A DNA stretch of 64,000 nt, taken from the NCBI RefSeq assembly GCF_000969885.1, contig NZ_CP009501.1, positions 1,302,001 through 1,366,000 of the forward strand. The letters run 5' to 3'. The translations under genes were made by a program, and so were the position numbers. This DNA comes from Methanosarcina thermophila TM-1. GTDB taxonomy: Archaea > Halobacteriota > Methanosarcinia > Methanosarcinales > Methanosarcinaceae. The notes beneath the pieces were generated by a model that was given only the letters and a program-made list of their open reading frames with translations, was not told the origin of the DNA and ran no database searches. Positions 7,226-16,443 of the stretch are shown piece by piece; position 1 is the stretch's first letter, and every line of letters starts with the position of its first letter.

Positions 7226-8698
7226 GTGGATATACAAGAATGGGAACAGCGCCACACCGACGCTTTTTACAATGTAAAAAGATCCCTTCCTTATCTGGAT
7301 GGTATGTTTGTGGCTTACAACAGTAATATCGATGTTATTAAACACCTTACAGATAAAGATCTGCGCAAGCTTACGGAACTCTTTGACGAAGCTGAGATTC
7401 AGAAAAGAGTTGAAACTTATCCGAGGGAAATAAAAGAGCCTCTGGATTTCATGGCTCGCCTGATTATTTCTATGCGAGAGGGAAAAGCCGCAGAGATCCC
7501 AACCCATACCTCGAGTACTCATGAGTGGTTGAAAGCTAACCTGGGTTTTGACTATGCGCGTATGGGAGGCCAGGCAGGAATTATTTCAAACCTTCTTGCC
7601 CGCCTTGGACTTAAGAAAGTGGTTGCATACATTCCCTGGCTTTCCGAAGAACAGACAGAGTATTTTGTAGCTTCTGACAATCTTCTGCACCCGAAGGTAG
7701 AAAACGGGAATGTCGTGCTCAAGCCCCCGAGGGAGGCATTCAAACCAGGGATAGAATCAAAAGTCAACTGGATCTTTGAATACTCAAAAGGTCTGGAAGT
7801 AACCTGTAATGGAAACTTCACAGTGCCAAGAGATAATCGCCTGATAATCTCCTCCCGTCCGAAATGGATTCGTCTGGATATGGACAGGGAAGTTTATGAG
7901 CACCTTGACACAATTTTCCCGATTGACGGTGCAATGCTTTCAGGTTACCAGATGATAAAAGAAGAGTATGAAGATGGATCTACGTATAAGGATTATGTCT
8001 TACATGCTGTTAAAGTTATTGACAAACTTAAGGCTTTAAATCCCCAACTGCGCATCCATGTAGAACTTACATCCATCCAGAATCGGGTTATAAGAAAGGC
8101 TATTCTTGCTGAAATCGTTGCCAACCATGTCCATTCCCTGGGTCTTGATACTGTGGAAGTGGCAAATGCCCTCAACGTCCTGGGACATGAAGAACTTTCT
8201 TATTCTGTCATAAGAAAAGAAGAATACGGGATAACCTCGCTTTATCACGGTGCTGTTCAGCTTTTAAAGGATCTATCGCTTGAGAGAGTCCATGTGCATT
8301 CTCTTGGGTATTATATCTGTGTCCTTGCAAAAGGTCACCCACTTACACTTAAAGAACATAGAGATGCCCTGCTCTTTTCCTCAACCCTTGCTGCCGCCAA
8401 GGCTCTCACAGGAGATATTGAAAGTTTTGAGTCGGCAGCCGCAGGGCTAGAAGTTCCGGTTTCAGACAAAGGCATTGAAGATCTGGAGAATTTCAAGGTT
8501 TATTGTGTAGGGAAGAAACTCTGTACTCCTGACGAGTTTGAATATGGATATATTTACGGGGCAGATCATAATGCAGTTATCATTCCTACCAAAGTGGTCG
8601 AGCAACCGCAATCGACAGTGGGAATAGGTGACACTATCTCGGCAGGAGCTTTTGCAGCTATGCTTGCAGAAATGAAGCAAAAGCAGGCAGGAAAATAA
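7226..8698 (+). CDS. pfkC: ADP-dependent phosphofructokinase/glucokinase
   Basis: This 490-residue protein is a full-length member of the ADP-dependent sugar kinase family, which phosphorylates fructose-6-phosphate (and sometimes glucose) with ADP in the modified archaeal glycolysis. Evidence is the N-terminal substrate region (VAYNSNIDVI), the RMGGQAGI segment, the HVELTS block and the C-terminal VGIGDTIS motif with catalytic Asp near 469. A GTG at 7226, placed eight bases after GGGGG (7213-7217), is the best start. A second family member follows 50 bases later, suggesting one transcription unit. In methanogens the enzyme mobilises glycogen. Whether this copy prefers fructose-6-phosphate or glucose cannot be read by eye. 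Confidence 0.9.
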   Translation: MDIQEWEQRHTDAFYNVKRSLPYLDGMFVAYNSNIDVIKHLTDKDLRKLTELFDEAEIQKRVETYPREIKEPLDFMARLIISMREGKAAEIPTHTSSTHEWLKANLGFDYARMGGQAGIISNLLARLGLKKVVAYIPWLSEEQTEYFVASDNLLHPKVENGNVVLKPPREAFKPGIESKVNWIFEYSKGLEVTCNGNFTVPRDNRLIISSRPKWIRLDMDREVYEHLDTIFPIDGAMLSGYQMIKEEYEDGSTYKDYVLHAVKVIDKLKALNPQLRIHVELTSIQNRVIRKAILAEIVANHVHSLGLDTVEVANALNVLGHEELSYSVIRKEEYGITSLYHGAVQLLKDLSLERVHVHSLGYYICVLAKGHPLTLKEHRDALLFSSTLAAAKALTGDIESFESAAAGLEVPVSDKGIEDLENFKVYCVGKKLCTPDEFEYGYIYGADHNAVIIPTKVVEQPQSTVGIGDTISAGAFAAMLAEMKQKQAGK

Positions 8699-8748
8699 AT
8701 ACTCCTTACTTAATCCGAAGCCTCCCCATTCTGTAAGGAACTGGTAAG

Positions 8749-10149
8749 ATGAATATACTCTGCGGATATAATGTCAACATAGACTCAGTATACAGGATCA
8801 CTGGGGCTGAGATTTCGGAACTGCTGAGTGCCTTCGAAGCTGCTGAAATCCTTGAGAAAATCGAAAACCCCCCTGGAAAAATAATTTCTGAATCGGATTT
8901 TGTAGCAGGGCTTGCCTATTGTATGAAAGAGGGATGTGGAGCTGAATGGCTTGTATATGAGGATTCTGTTTTCGAGTTTCTTAAAAACCGTTATTTTGAA
9001 AAATCCCTGATAAGAATGGGCGGAAACGCAGGAATAATGGCAAATGCCCTTTCCCAGCTGGGCGCTTCCAGAGTAATTCCAAATGTTGCAGTACCTTCAG
9101 AAACACAGCTTTCTCTTTTCTCAAAAAAAGCAATCTACCTGCCGGAGGCTTTCACACAGCAAGAGAAAAACGCAGGGATTTTGCCTGAGAAAAGCGAGGA
9201 AGATCTTTCCAGCAATCAGGAACCGATACATTTCGTGTTTGATTTTTCTGAAGGGGAGACTTTTTCCCTTTATGGGACAGAAGTTAGGGTTCCGAGGGAA
9301 AACCGCTTCATAGCGACCTGTGATCATCTTAATTTCAGGCTTTATACCAATCCTGCGTTTAAGCAGTATGCCCTTCAACATGCCTGTGAGCTTGATGGCA
9401 TACTCATATCGGGTTTTCATCTCCTGATTGAGAACTATCCCGATGGCACCACTTATAAAACAATTCTCGATAATTCTTTTTCCGAGCTCACAAGCTGGAA
9501 ATCCAGAAACGACAAACTCCAGATTCACCTGGAACTCGGGCATTTCGCGAGTAGAGAAATTGGAAATTCAGTTTTTCTTAAGTTCTCAGGGCTTTCTGAC
9601 AGCTTTGGAATGAACGAAGACGAGCTTTCAATGTTTTATAACCTGCATGGAGTGCCTGGAGAAAAACTCCTTCATATGGAAGCTAAAGCCGTAGCTGATG
9701 CGGCATGCAGGCTGGCTTCGAGGAACGAGCTTAAGAAGCTCTTTATTCACACAAGGGAATTTGTACTGAGTGTATTTAAGCCAGAATTTAATCCTAATTC
9801 TGAACAGGATTTGCAGAGGGTATCCGGAGAAAAACTTGAAGCCCTGGAATTTGGAGTTAAATGCGCAGGCGTGTATGCCGCTTCAGGCAAGCTTGATGGG
9901 CGGGAATTCGTGGAAGAGGAAGCATTGAAACTTCAGGAAAGTGAGTTTGGACGAAAACAGATCGAAGTTTTCCTTAAAGCCTTCAATGGAAAAGCTCTCC
10001 GGCAGGGCGCTTATGCTTTCAGGGGAGGTTATGTTATCTGCATGCTTCCCACAATGCTTTCCCAATCTCCCGTAACTATGGTCGGGCTTGGGGACACGTT
10101 AACCGCAGCGGTCTTCCTGAGGGGGCTTGAACTGGATGTACAGGCTTAA
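8749..10149 (+). CDS. Second ADP-dependent sugar kinase paralogue
   Basis: The 466-residue protein is a diverged paralogue of the preceding pfkC. It aligns over its whole length (NVNIDSV, RMGGNAGIMAN, RVPRENRFI, QIHLELGHFAS) and keeps the catalytic VGLGDTLTAAVF end with Asp near 449. The N-terminus is shorter, starting directly at the CGYNVNIDSV strand. It has an extra charged insert near 140-160 with no counterpart in pfkC. Substrate specificity is unknown; the intact GxGD motif argues it is catalytic. It is separated by 50 bases from pfkC and overlaps the start of the glycosylase gene, so all three are probably co-transcribed. Confidence 0.85.
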   Translation: MNILCGYNVNIDSVYRITGAEISELLSAFEAAEILEKIENPPGKIISESDFVAGLAYCMKEGCGAEWLVYEDSVFEFLKNRYFEKSLIRMGGNAGIMANALSQLGASRVIPNVAVPSETQLSLFSKKAIYLPEAFTQQEKNAGILPEKSEEDLSSNQEPIHFVFDFSEGETFSLYGTEVRVPRENRFIATCDHLNFRLYTNPAFKQYALQHACELDGILISGFHLLIENYPDGTTYKTILDNSFSELTSWKSRNDKLQIHLELGHFASREIGNSVFLKFSGLSDSFGMNEDELSMFYNLHGVPGEKLLHMEAKAVADAACRLASRNELKKLFIHTREFVLSVFKPEFNPNSEQDLQRVSGEKLEALEFGVKCAGVYAASGKLDGREFVEEEALKLQESEFGRKQIEVFLKAFNGKALRQGAYAFRGGYVICMLPTMLSQSPVTMVGLGDTLTAAVFLRGLELDVQA

Positions 10150-10978
10150 ACCCTATCTTTTTAACCTTAATTATACCCTCGACTGCGGACAGGTCTTCCG
10201 CTGGGAACGGGAAGGGAACTGGTGGACAGGAGTTGTCGGAGATCACGTTATCCGACTTTCTCAGGAAAACGGACAATTGATTATCGATTCAACCCTGACG
10301 CCTGAATTTTTTTCACATTATTTTCGCTTTGATGACGACCTGCCCTCGATCTATGAAAGTATAAACCGTGACCTGCTCATCGATCGGGCAATCCGCAAAT
10401 ACCAGGGTCTGCGCCTGATCCGGCAGGATCCCTGGGAATGCCTTATCTCCTATATGCTCGCAACCGCCTCAAGCATCCCCACAATCCAGAGACGGATCTA
10501 CCTTCTCAGCCGAACTTTCGGGCAGGAAATCGAACCCGGATATTTCACCTTCCCAGACCCTGAAACCCTTGCAAATGCCGATCCAGCCGCGCTTGAACGA
10601 TGTAAACTGGGCTTCAGAGCCCCGAGCATAAAAGCCGCAGCCGAAGAAGTGGCTTCTGGAGAACTGGACCTCAATGTTCTTTTCCGCCTGGAGTATAAAT
10701 ATGCGCGAGAACGTCTCATGAGGCTTCGCGGCATTGGGGAAAAGGTTGCCGACTGTGTTCTCCTGTTTGCCTTCGGGAAATTGGAAGCCTTCCCGGTAGA
10801 TACCCATATCAAGCAGATCATCCAGCATTATCACATAGATGACAATTACTTTGAAACCTGCACAAGCATGAGCTGTATGGGAGACTGGGGAAGGAAGTAT
10901 TTCGGGCAATATTGCGGGTATGCGCAGGAGTATTTGTATTATCAGAAAAGGGTTGAAGGACTTGTGAGTCTTTATTGA
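10136..10978 (+). CDS. ogg: 8-oxoguanine DNA glycosylase, OGG1 type
   Basis: OGG removes 8-oxoguanine from DNA and nicks the abasic strand. The protein has the OGG N-terminal domain (LDCGQVFRW near residues 15-25) and the HhH-GPD module LRGIGEKVADCVLLFAFGK, with catalytic Lys near 203, followed by FPVDTHIKQI with the catalytic Asp near 221. There is no C-terminal iron-sulfur cluster motif, as expected for OGG1. GAGGGGG at 10119-10125 sits ten bases before the ATG at 10136, which supports this start over the TTG at 10127. The start overlaps the sugar kinase stop by 14 bases. Why a repair enzyme is coupled to sugar kinases is not clear. Confidence 0.9.
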   Translation: MYRLKPYLFNLNYTLDCGQVFRWEREGNWWTGVVGDHVIRLSQENGQLIIDSTLTPEFFSHYFRFDDDLPSIYESINRDLLIDRAIRKYQGLRLIRQDPWECLISYMLATASSIPTIQRRIYLLSRTFGQEIEPGYFTFPDPETLANADPAALERCKLGFRAPSIKAAAEEVASGELDLNVLFRLEYKYARERLMRLRGIGEKVADCVLLFAFGKLEAFPVDTHIKQIIQHYHIDDNYFETCTSMSCMGDWGRKYFGQYCGYAQEYLYYQKRVEGLVSLY

Positions 10979-11095
10979 ACTCTATTCGCCAGTTCCTTTT
11001 AAAACGACTTTTGAGTTTGAATCTAAATCATATATCTCTTGATGAAAAGGAAGCTAAAAAGTGTATTAGGGGACGATTTATGTTTAATGGTAAAT

Positions 11096-12457
11096 TTACA
11101 TCCATCCCCTCAAAAAGACTCTGAAATCAGTATCCTTTAACCTGCAAATCCCTGCATCCTCTATAATTTCAAACCCTTCACTCACGCTCTTGCACACACT
11201 CTTCCCAAGCGAGCACGTCATAAGCCGCTCCTCTAGAAGCCCTTTTGCAGTCGGATATTTGCGCTGGATTTCAAAGACGTATTTTCCATTTTCGATATAG
11301 CCTCCGAAAACGCCGTCTGCCCCCTTGTATTTTTCCTTGAATTTCTCGGCGTGGGTTTTGACCCAGACGGGGGGACCGATGTGCTTTTTTATGTTGGGGA
11401 GGGTGCCGGAGATGAGTTCAAGCAGGACTGCGGTTTCGGATTTGCCTGACCAGACGCCGGTTTTCATAACAGTAAAATCATATTCTTTCAGAAGGGCAGC
11501 GACAGCTTGCTCCATTTTATAGAGCTGAGGGTAGAGAACGTCTTCTACCACATCAGGGGTTTTGAAGACGACTGCAAGCTGGGTGCTCTTTCGGGCTTCA
11601 AGTTTTTCAAGGATTTCGCTGTCCTTCAGGGGGAGGGGGGAGGCAGGGAAGAAGAATCTGAGTTCCGGGCTTTTTAAAAATTCCCGGCAGTGGTCTATGA
11701 ACATGCAGAATTTGTCAAGGGAAAGGGCTGCTGCCACATTCCGCCTGGGGTCGGTTGGGTCGACCACTACGAGAGGTTCGTCGTGTTCGATTTCTGAATG
11801 CTGCATAATATCGATTTTCTGACCGGGTTTCCAGGAGCAAGCTGCATGAACTGTGTTCTCGAAGGAACCGTAGTGAATTATCAGGAGTTCGGTAAGGTAG
11901 CCTGAAAAGCCCTGGGTTTTCAGTTCTGAACCGTAAACTCCACCCCCACGCATAAATTGTTTCAGGAGCAGGACTTCGTCTTCGAGTCCTTTTACGCGGG
12001 GTTTGACAAAATCGTTATGAAAAGGTGTCCTGTCAACTGCGGATTTGATTTGGGAAGCCGAGGCAACCCTGAAACAAGGGACAAGATCCACGTCAAAGCC
12101 TTTGTATATAATATTCAGGTAGGGATGCTCAGCATGGCGATCCTCGGCATGTTCGGCATGTTTTGCAACTTCCCTTGCAATTGCCATACCCATGGTTTCC
12201 AGTTTTTCTCTGGGTGTCTCTTCAGGAAAGCTTATGAAAACATCAATATCATGAGTACCTGAAAGCCAGGTGCCTCTGGCAGCTGAGCCCACCATTCTCA
12301 CAAGCACATCCGGGATGCCAAGCTTTTCAGCTGCTGTTTTTACCTTTGAGGCAAGCTCTTCCTGAATCGTCAGAAGTTTTTCTCTCTCAAGTTCAGTGGG
12401 TCTTATTTTCTCAAGGACTTCAAGCTTTAATTTTTCGGGAATGTCTGTATTTTCCAT
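11096..12457 (-). CDS. cca: CCA-adding tRNA nucleotidyltransferase, archaeal class I
   Basis: The enzyme adds or repairs the 3' CCA end of tRNAs without a nucleic acid template. The GSAARGTWLSGTHDIDVF block contains the nucleotidyltransferase Gly-Ser and the two metal-binding Asp of DxD. Farther on are the archaeal-specific tail regions, including HIGPPVWVKTHAEKF and an FGGYIENGKYVFEIQRKYP block. The frame is open to 12562, but the ATG at 12457 (MENTDIPEKLKLEVLEKI) gives a normal 453-residue protein, with GGAG on the coding strand about 12 bases before it. An ATG at 12481 is an alternative. The gene is convergent with ogg. Confidence 0.9.
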   Translation of the reverse strand: MENTDIPEKLKLEVLEKIRPTELEREKLLTIQEELASKVKTAAEKLGIPDVLVRMVGSAARGTWLSGTHDIDVFISFPEETPREKLETMGMAIAREVAKHAEHAEDRHAEHPYLNIIYKGFDVDLVPCFRVASASQIKSAVDRTPFHNDFVKPRVKGLEDEVLLLKQFMRGGGVYGSELKTQGFSGYLTELLIIHYGSFENTVHAACSWKPGQKIDIMQHSEIEHDEPLVVVDPTDPRRNVAAALSLDKFCMFIDHCREFLKSPELRFFFPASPLPLKDSEILEKLEARKSTQLAVVFKTPDVVEDVLYPQLYKMEQAVAALLKEYDFTVMKTGVWSGKSETAVLLELISGTLPNIKKHIGPPVWVKTHAEKFKEKYKGADGVFGGYIENGKYVFEIQRKYPTAKGLLEERLMTCSLGKSVCKSVSEGFEIIEDAGICRLKDTDFRVFLRGWM

Positions 12458-13363
12458 GCCAGAAACGGCTCCATATTCCATATTATACTCAGTTTTACCA
12501 TGTAGAATAAATCTGAGTTTATCTGATTTTCTGTTTATAAGTGTCAGAAATCGCCTCTTCAAACTTATAACTTGTGGATCACCCTAGTTTCACTTCAGGA
12601 AGAGGGTTCTAGTCCCGCTTTGGGATCACAGAAAATCGAAGATTTTCTGGGAGTTGCATTGCAAGTGCAACAATACAGTCCATTTCGTTCACCTCGTTTA
12701 TTCAAAAACCTTTTGAGAAGATGTTTTATCGCAAACTTTTTGAAAAAAAAGTTTGATCACAAGCCTTTTCAAAAAAGGCTTGAGCGAAAACCCCAAGCAA
12801 CGGTGGTCAAGCGGCTCAATGCTTGGTGATAAACACAAACTTTTTAAGAAAAAGTTTGATCAAAAACAGCATTTTCGGTCAAGCCCTTTAGTAAAAGGGT
12901 TACAGTGCAACGGTTTCGGTCAAGCCTTTTTGTAAAAGGGTTGCAGACCAATGGTTTTAGAGCAGTGCGAGTTTTTTCAAAGAGGCTGATCGAAAAGCCC
13001 TGGTAGCTTCTCTGGTTTTTCTTTGTTCTCATCCTGATAATTATTATTTCTTAATTTGTTACATTTTTTAAAAAAGTTGTTTATAAAGGATTCTAAGGCA
13101 TCCATGTCATAAAATTCTCTTTTAATCTTCATTTTCTTTCTTTAATTCTCCAAAAAAATTATCTAATATCCAAAAATTTTTTATTTGATGCCTGAGATAT
13201 TAGAAAATGTACATAGTTGAATACCTTAAGATAAAACTCAGATTGATGGGAGTATTCTTGTTGGGAACATAATCCGGACATTGAGGAAATTATTTTTTTC
13301 CCCTGTCTTTTTCGGAGACCTGAAAATTCTACTCCCACCTGACAACTATAGAGGAGGCCTTAT
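12458..13363. other. Long divergent intergenic region with hairpin repeats
   Basis: Between the cca start and the S-layer-like gene lie about 900 bases. The left half carries the repeat element at 12727-12985. The right half (13030-13360) is AT-rich and ends in GAGGAGG at 13351-13357, the ribosome site of the next gene. Open frames here are artefacts of the repeats. Confidence 0.5.
12727..12985 (+). repeat. Interspersed hairpin repeat, copy 1
   Basis: This copy is a chain of hairpins: AAACTTTTT/AAAAAGTTT at about 12733-12753, AAGCCTTTT/AAAAGGCTT at about 12761-12781, and AAACTTTTT-AAG-AAAAAGTTT at about 12837-12857. A core of about 60 bases at 12775-12834 (GAGCGAAAACCCCAAGC, then GTCAAGCGGC, then GCTTGGTGATAAAC) recurs at 33031 and 35617. 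CCAAGC and GCTTGG can pair across the core. A 43-base unit (CGGTCAAGCCCTTTA type) is also repeated in tandem at about 12875-12957. All three copies have the same orientation. Confidence 0.85.
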
Positions 13364-15967
13364 TTGGGGATTAAAACCTACACGAAGATTTTATGTTTGT
13401 TTCTGTTACTCGGGCTGCTGTCTGTAAATGTAGCTGCCCAGGTTTCAGATTCGGCAGGCAACCGTATCTGGGATGAGAATGCAAACCAGAACCTTACCTA
13501 TACCTGGACACCTCAGACATATTCGGGTTTTTACTATGACCTTGATACTGGAGAAGGTTCCGAGAATCTGACAGTTCAGCTCAGTGAGGGCAGTAGGACA
13601 ATTGGAGAAGGGAACCTGCGGTATGAAACCGTGCCCATACAAACGGCTTTTGAATACACCGATTGGGGTTCTTATGAGGTTATAGGATTTATGGCAGAGC
13701 GCTACTTTGCAGGGTACAATGCAAACTCAAGCTTTGCAGATGGTGAGATCAGCGTTATCTCTGATGGACAACTTTCAAAGATTCTGATCGATTCCGATGA
13801 TAGGAGATCGCTATACACAGGTTCTTCTCTCATTCTTGAGGAAGGATATTCCCTGAACATAGTTGAGGTTGATATAAACGGAGATACTGTATGGGTACAG
13901 CTTGAAAAGGACGGCAACATAATCGATAATGCTTTCCTGTCTTCCAATGACGATTATGTGTATACTACTGAACTAGGGGATGTAGAAGATGTGCCCATAA
14001 TTGCAGTCCATTTCGACCAGATTTTCAGCGGCAGAGAAACCAATGCGGTTTTCGTGGAAGGGATTTTCCAGATCTCTGACCAGTATGTGCAAATCCGGAA
14101 TGGAGATGAGTTCGGAAAAATGGAGGTAAGTTCCACCTCAAGCTCAGGCATAAGAATGAGAAACAGTGACTCTATCACACTTAGAAGGGGTGATACCATT
14201 GATATCATGGGTAAACTGAGCTTTGTTGTCGCTGATGCCGATGATCTTCGTTTTGCCCCAATTGTCGAAATCTCAGAGCCCGGAACCTATGAGTTAAGGG
14301 GAACAGTACACGATGACAGGTTTAACACTATGGCCTGGACGCCTTTTAACTTCGAAGGTTTCTACTATAATATCGACGAAAATGTCTCAACTGAAAGCCT
14401 TGTCATTGAAGAACTCGATGGCAGGACAATTGATGACGGAGCTCTCGTCTATTCTACAAGACCAGCACGCGTTGAGTTTGAATATGAAAACTGGGGGAGC
14501 TATGAAGTTATCGGCTTCATGGCAGAGAAGTATTTTGCAGGATATCCTGAAGACACTCTTGGTAACTCAAACAGCGTAAGTATACTTTCTGAAAATATCC
14601 TTTCAAAGGTTCTTATTGACGATGATGATAAAAGATCCCTGTTTACTGGTTCTTCTTTAGTCCTTGAAAACGGTTATTCCCTCGAAGCAGCTGAGGTTGA
14701 CGTTAACGGGAAAAGAGTACTCTTCAACCTTTATAAGGACGGAGAACTGCTGGACTCGGGAATAATTCCCTCAAACGGGGATTATATCTATGAAGCCGAT
14801 ATCGGAGGCGCTGAAAATGTCCCTATCATTGCAGCCCATGTAAGCACAGTCTTCCGTTCCCGTGAGACCGATGCCGTGTTTGTGGAAGGGATATTCCAGA
14901 TCTCGGACGATTATATCGAAATTTCCGAGGGTGACTCCTTCGGCGAAATGGAGATAAGCTCAATTTCCGATTCTGGCATTACAATGAGAAACGAGAACCC
15001 AATCTCCCTTTCAAGAGATAAGGTTGTTGATCTGATGGGCAATGTCAAATTCAGGGTCGCTGATGCTTCAGTCCTGCGCTTTTACCCCTTTGTTGAAGTC
15101 GAGATCGAGGAAGGAGATCAACTGAATATCGAAATGCCAGATGTCCTTGAGGTCGGGAGACAAGCTAATATCACGGTAACTGCGAGAAACGTGTCTGTCG
15201 GTGATGTTGAAGTCTTTGTCGGAAATGAAAGAATAGGCACTACCGGCGATGATGGCAATCTGACTTTTACGCCGAGCAGAGAAGGCAGCTTCACTGTGAC
15301 AGCAAATCGGGAAGGGTATGTTTCCGGGAGTAAGGATATTGATGTTGTCGCACAGGGAGTCCTGAAACTTCTGATTTCAGTCTCACCTGAAACTGTCCGG
15401 GAAGGAGATCAGATCAGCATAATGGTTACGGACTCCGTAGAAAACCAGCCTGTTGCAGGAGCGGATGTCTTCTTCGGCGGGCAAAGAATAGCTGAACAGA
15501 CAAATTCAAACGGTACCGTATCTTACTGGGTTACTGCTCCGGGCACGTACATGATAAATGCTACGAAAGAAGGGTATGAAGAAGGAGAGATTGTTATCGA
15601 GGTAATAGAAAATGCACCACAGTTTACCTTCTCGAATCTCACAGTAGAGCCGGCTTCGGTTGAGGCAGGTAATCCGGTAAATATCAGGGTGGATGTCACA
15701 AATACCGGAAATGTGGCAGGAGAAACTCAGGTGGATTTACTGGTTAATAACGAACCGGTTGACTCCGAAAACATAACCCTTAGCCCGAATGAGAGTACAG
15801 CAGTAGAATTCTCACACACCGAGGATGAACCAGGAACATATACCATTGAGGTAGGAGGGCAGACTGAAAGTTATGAGGTGACCGAAGAGGCTCCTTTCTT
15901 GAGTGGGATAGCTACGCTTGGAATACTTGCCACAGCATTTGTTGTCCTCAGGAAAAGAAGGAAGTAA
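13364..15967 (+). CDS. S-layer-related surface protein with two tandem S-layer domains
   Basis: The 867-residue protein has a signal peptide (KILCLFLLLGLLSVNVAA, about residues 8-25). It has two tandem copies of the Methanosarcina S-layer domain (formerly DUF1608) at about 38-300 and 310-582. Each copy has WTP then F-Y-Y, WGSYEVIGFMAE-YFAGY, SLYTGSS/SLFTGSS and VFVEGIFQISD. Two Ig-like regulatory domains follow (about 586-662 and 666-746), then a CARDB-like domain (about 753-840) and a C-terminal membrane helix ending RKRRK. It should be exported and anchored in the membrane, as part of or attached to the S-layer. It is longer than the typical 670-residue S-layer subunit, so it may be a minor or specialised paralogue. 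The start is TTG at 13364 after GAGGAGG. Monocistronic. Confidence 0.9.
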   Translation: MGIKTYTKILCLFLLLGLLSVNVAAQVSDSAGNRIWDENANQNLTYTWTPQTYSGFYYDLDTGEGSENLTVQLSEGSRTIGEGNLRYETVPIQTAFEYTDWGSYEVIGFMAERYFAGYNANSSFADGEISVISDGQLSKILIDSDDRRSLYTGSSLILEEGYSLNIVEVDINGDTVWVQLEKDGNIIDNAFLSSNDDYVYTTELGDVEDVPIIAVHFDQIFSGRETNAVFVEGIFQISDQYVQIRNGDEFGKMEVSSTSSSGIRMRNSDSITLRRGDTIDIMGKLSFVVADADDLRFAPIVEISEPGTYELRGTVHDDRFNTMAWTPFNFEGFYYNIDENVSTESLVIEELDGRTIDDGALVYSTRPARVEFEYENWGSYEVIGFMAEKYFAGYPEDTLGNSNSVSILSENILSKVLIDDDDKRSLFTGSSLVLENGYSLEAAEVDVNGKRVLFNLYKDGELLDSGIIPSNGDYIYEADIGGAENVPIIAAHVSTVFRSRETDAVFVEGIFQISDDYIEISEGDSFGEMEISSISDSGITMRNENPISLSRDKVVDLMGNVKFRVADASVLRFYPFVEVEIEEGDQLNIEMPDVLEVGRQANITVTARNVSVGDVEVFVGNERIGTTGDDGNLTFTPSREGSFTVTANREGYVSGSKDIDVVAQGVLKLLISVSPETVREGDQISIMVTDSVENQPVAGADVFFGGQRIAEQTNSNGTVSYWVTAPGTYMINATKEGYEEGEIVIEVIENAPQFTFSNLTVEPASVEAGNPVNIRVDVTNTGNVAGETQVDLLVNNEPVDSENITLSPNESTAVEFSHTEDEPGTYTIEVGGQTESYEVTEEAPFLSGIATLGILATAFVVLRKRRK

Positions 15968-16443
15968 TTAAGAACTGATGGGCACTTCTGGCTCTGTGTT
16001 AAAACTGCACAGACCGATGCAAAAATATGGAAATGAACTTCTCGGGATTAAAAATTAAGCAGCAGAAACTGGACATCAGATTCATGATTTCCAGCTTTCT
16101 GTTTTTTTTCTACGATTCTTATTATTTTCTATAATTTACTGTTATTCTTCTATCACTTTTTTGTCACCTTATTTTGTTAGTATTTTTATCATCTTTTATA
16201 ATTTTTTATCATTTTTATAATTATTATACCATTTTTACAATTTTTACCATCTTTCACAATTTTTACCATCTTTTACAATTTTATATCATTTTTATTGTTT
16301 TTCTTTCCTTATCCAGACTGACTTCCTTTCACTCTTACCAGATCCCATTCCAGGAGTTCCCACGAAAATCTCATTCCCAAAGTTCCCACGAATTAATGTT
16401 TGAGACGACAGCTTAAAATAGTGAACTACGATTGTTGATTATA
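15968..16443. other. Intergenic region with AT-rich tandem repeats
   Basis: No gene is supported. Positions about 16180-16300 contain a T-rich tandem tract, including 19-base units ACCATCTTTCACAATTTTT (16246-16264) and ACCATCTTTTACAATTTTA (16265-16283). A short direct repeat, TTCCCACGAA, lies at 16357 and 16384. The open frame across the tract encodes only Phe/Ile/Tyr-rich low complexity. Confidence 0.6.

Noticed and set aside
12727-12985. CRISPR array
   Set aside because: The hairpin repeats are not regularly spaced by unique spacers, and no cas gene is present in the window.
16174-16416. Open frame of 80 codons on the plus strand
   Set aside because: It lies in the T-rich tandem tract and gives only Phe/Ile/Tyr-rich sequence.
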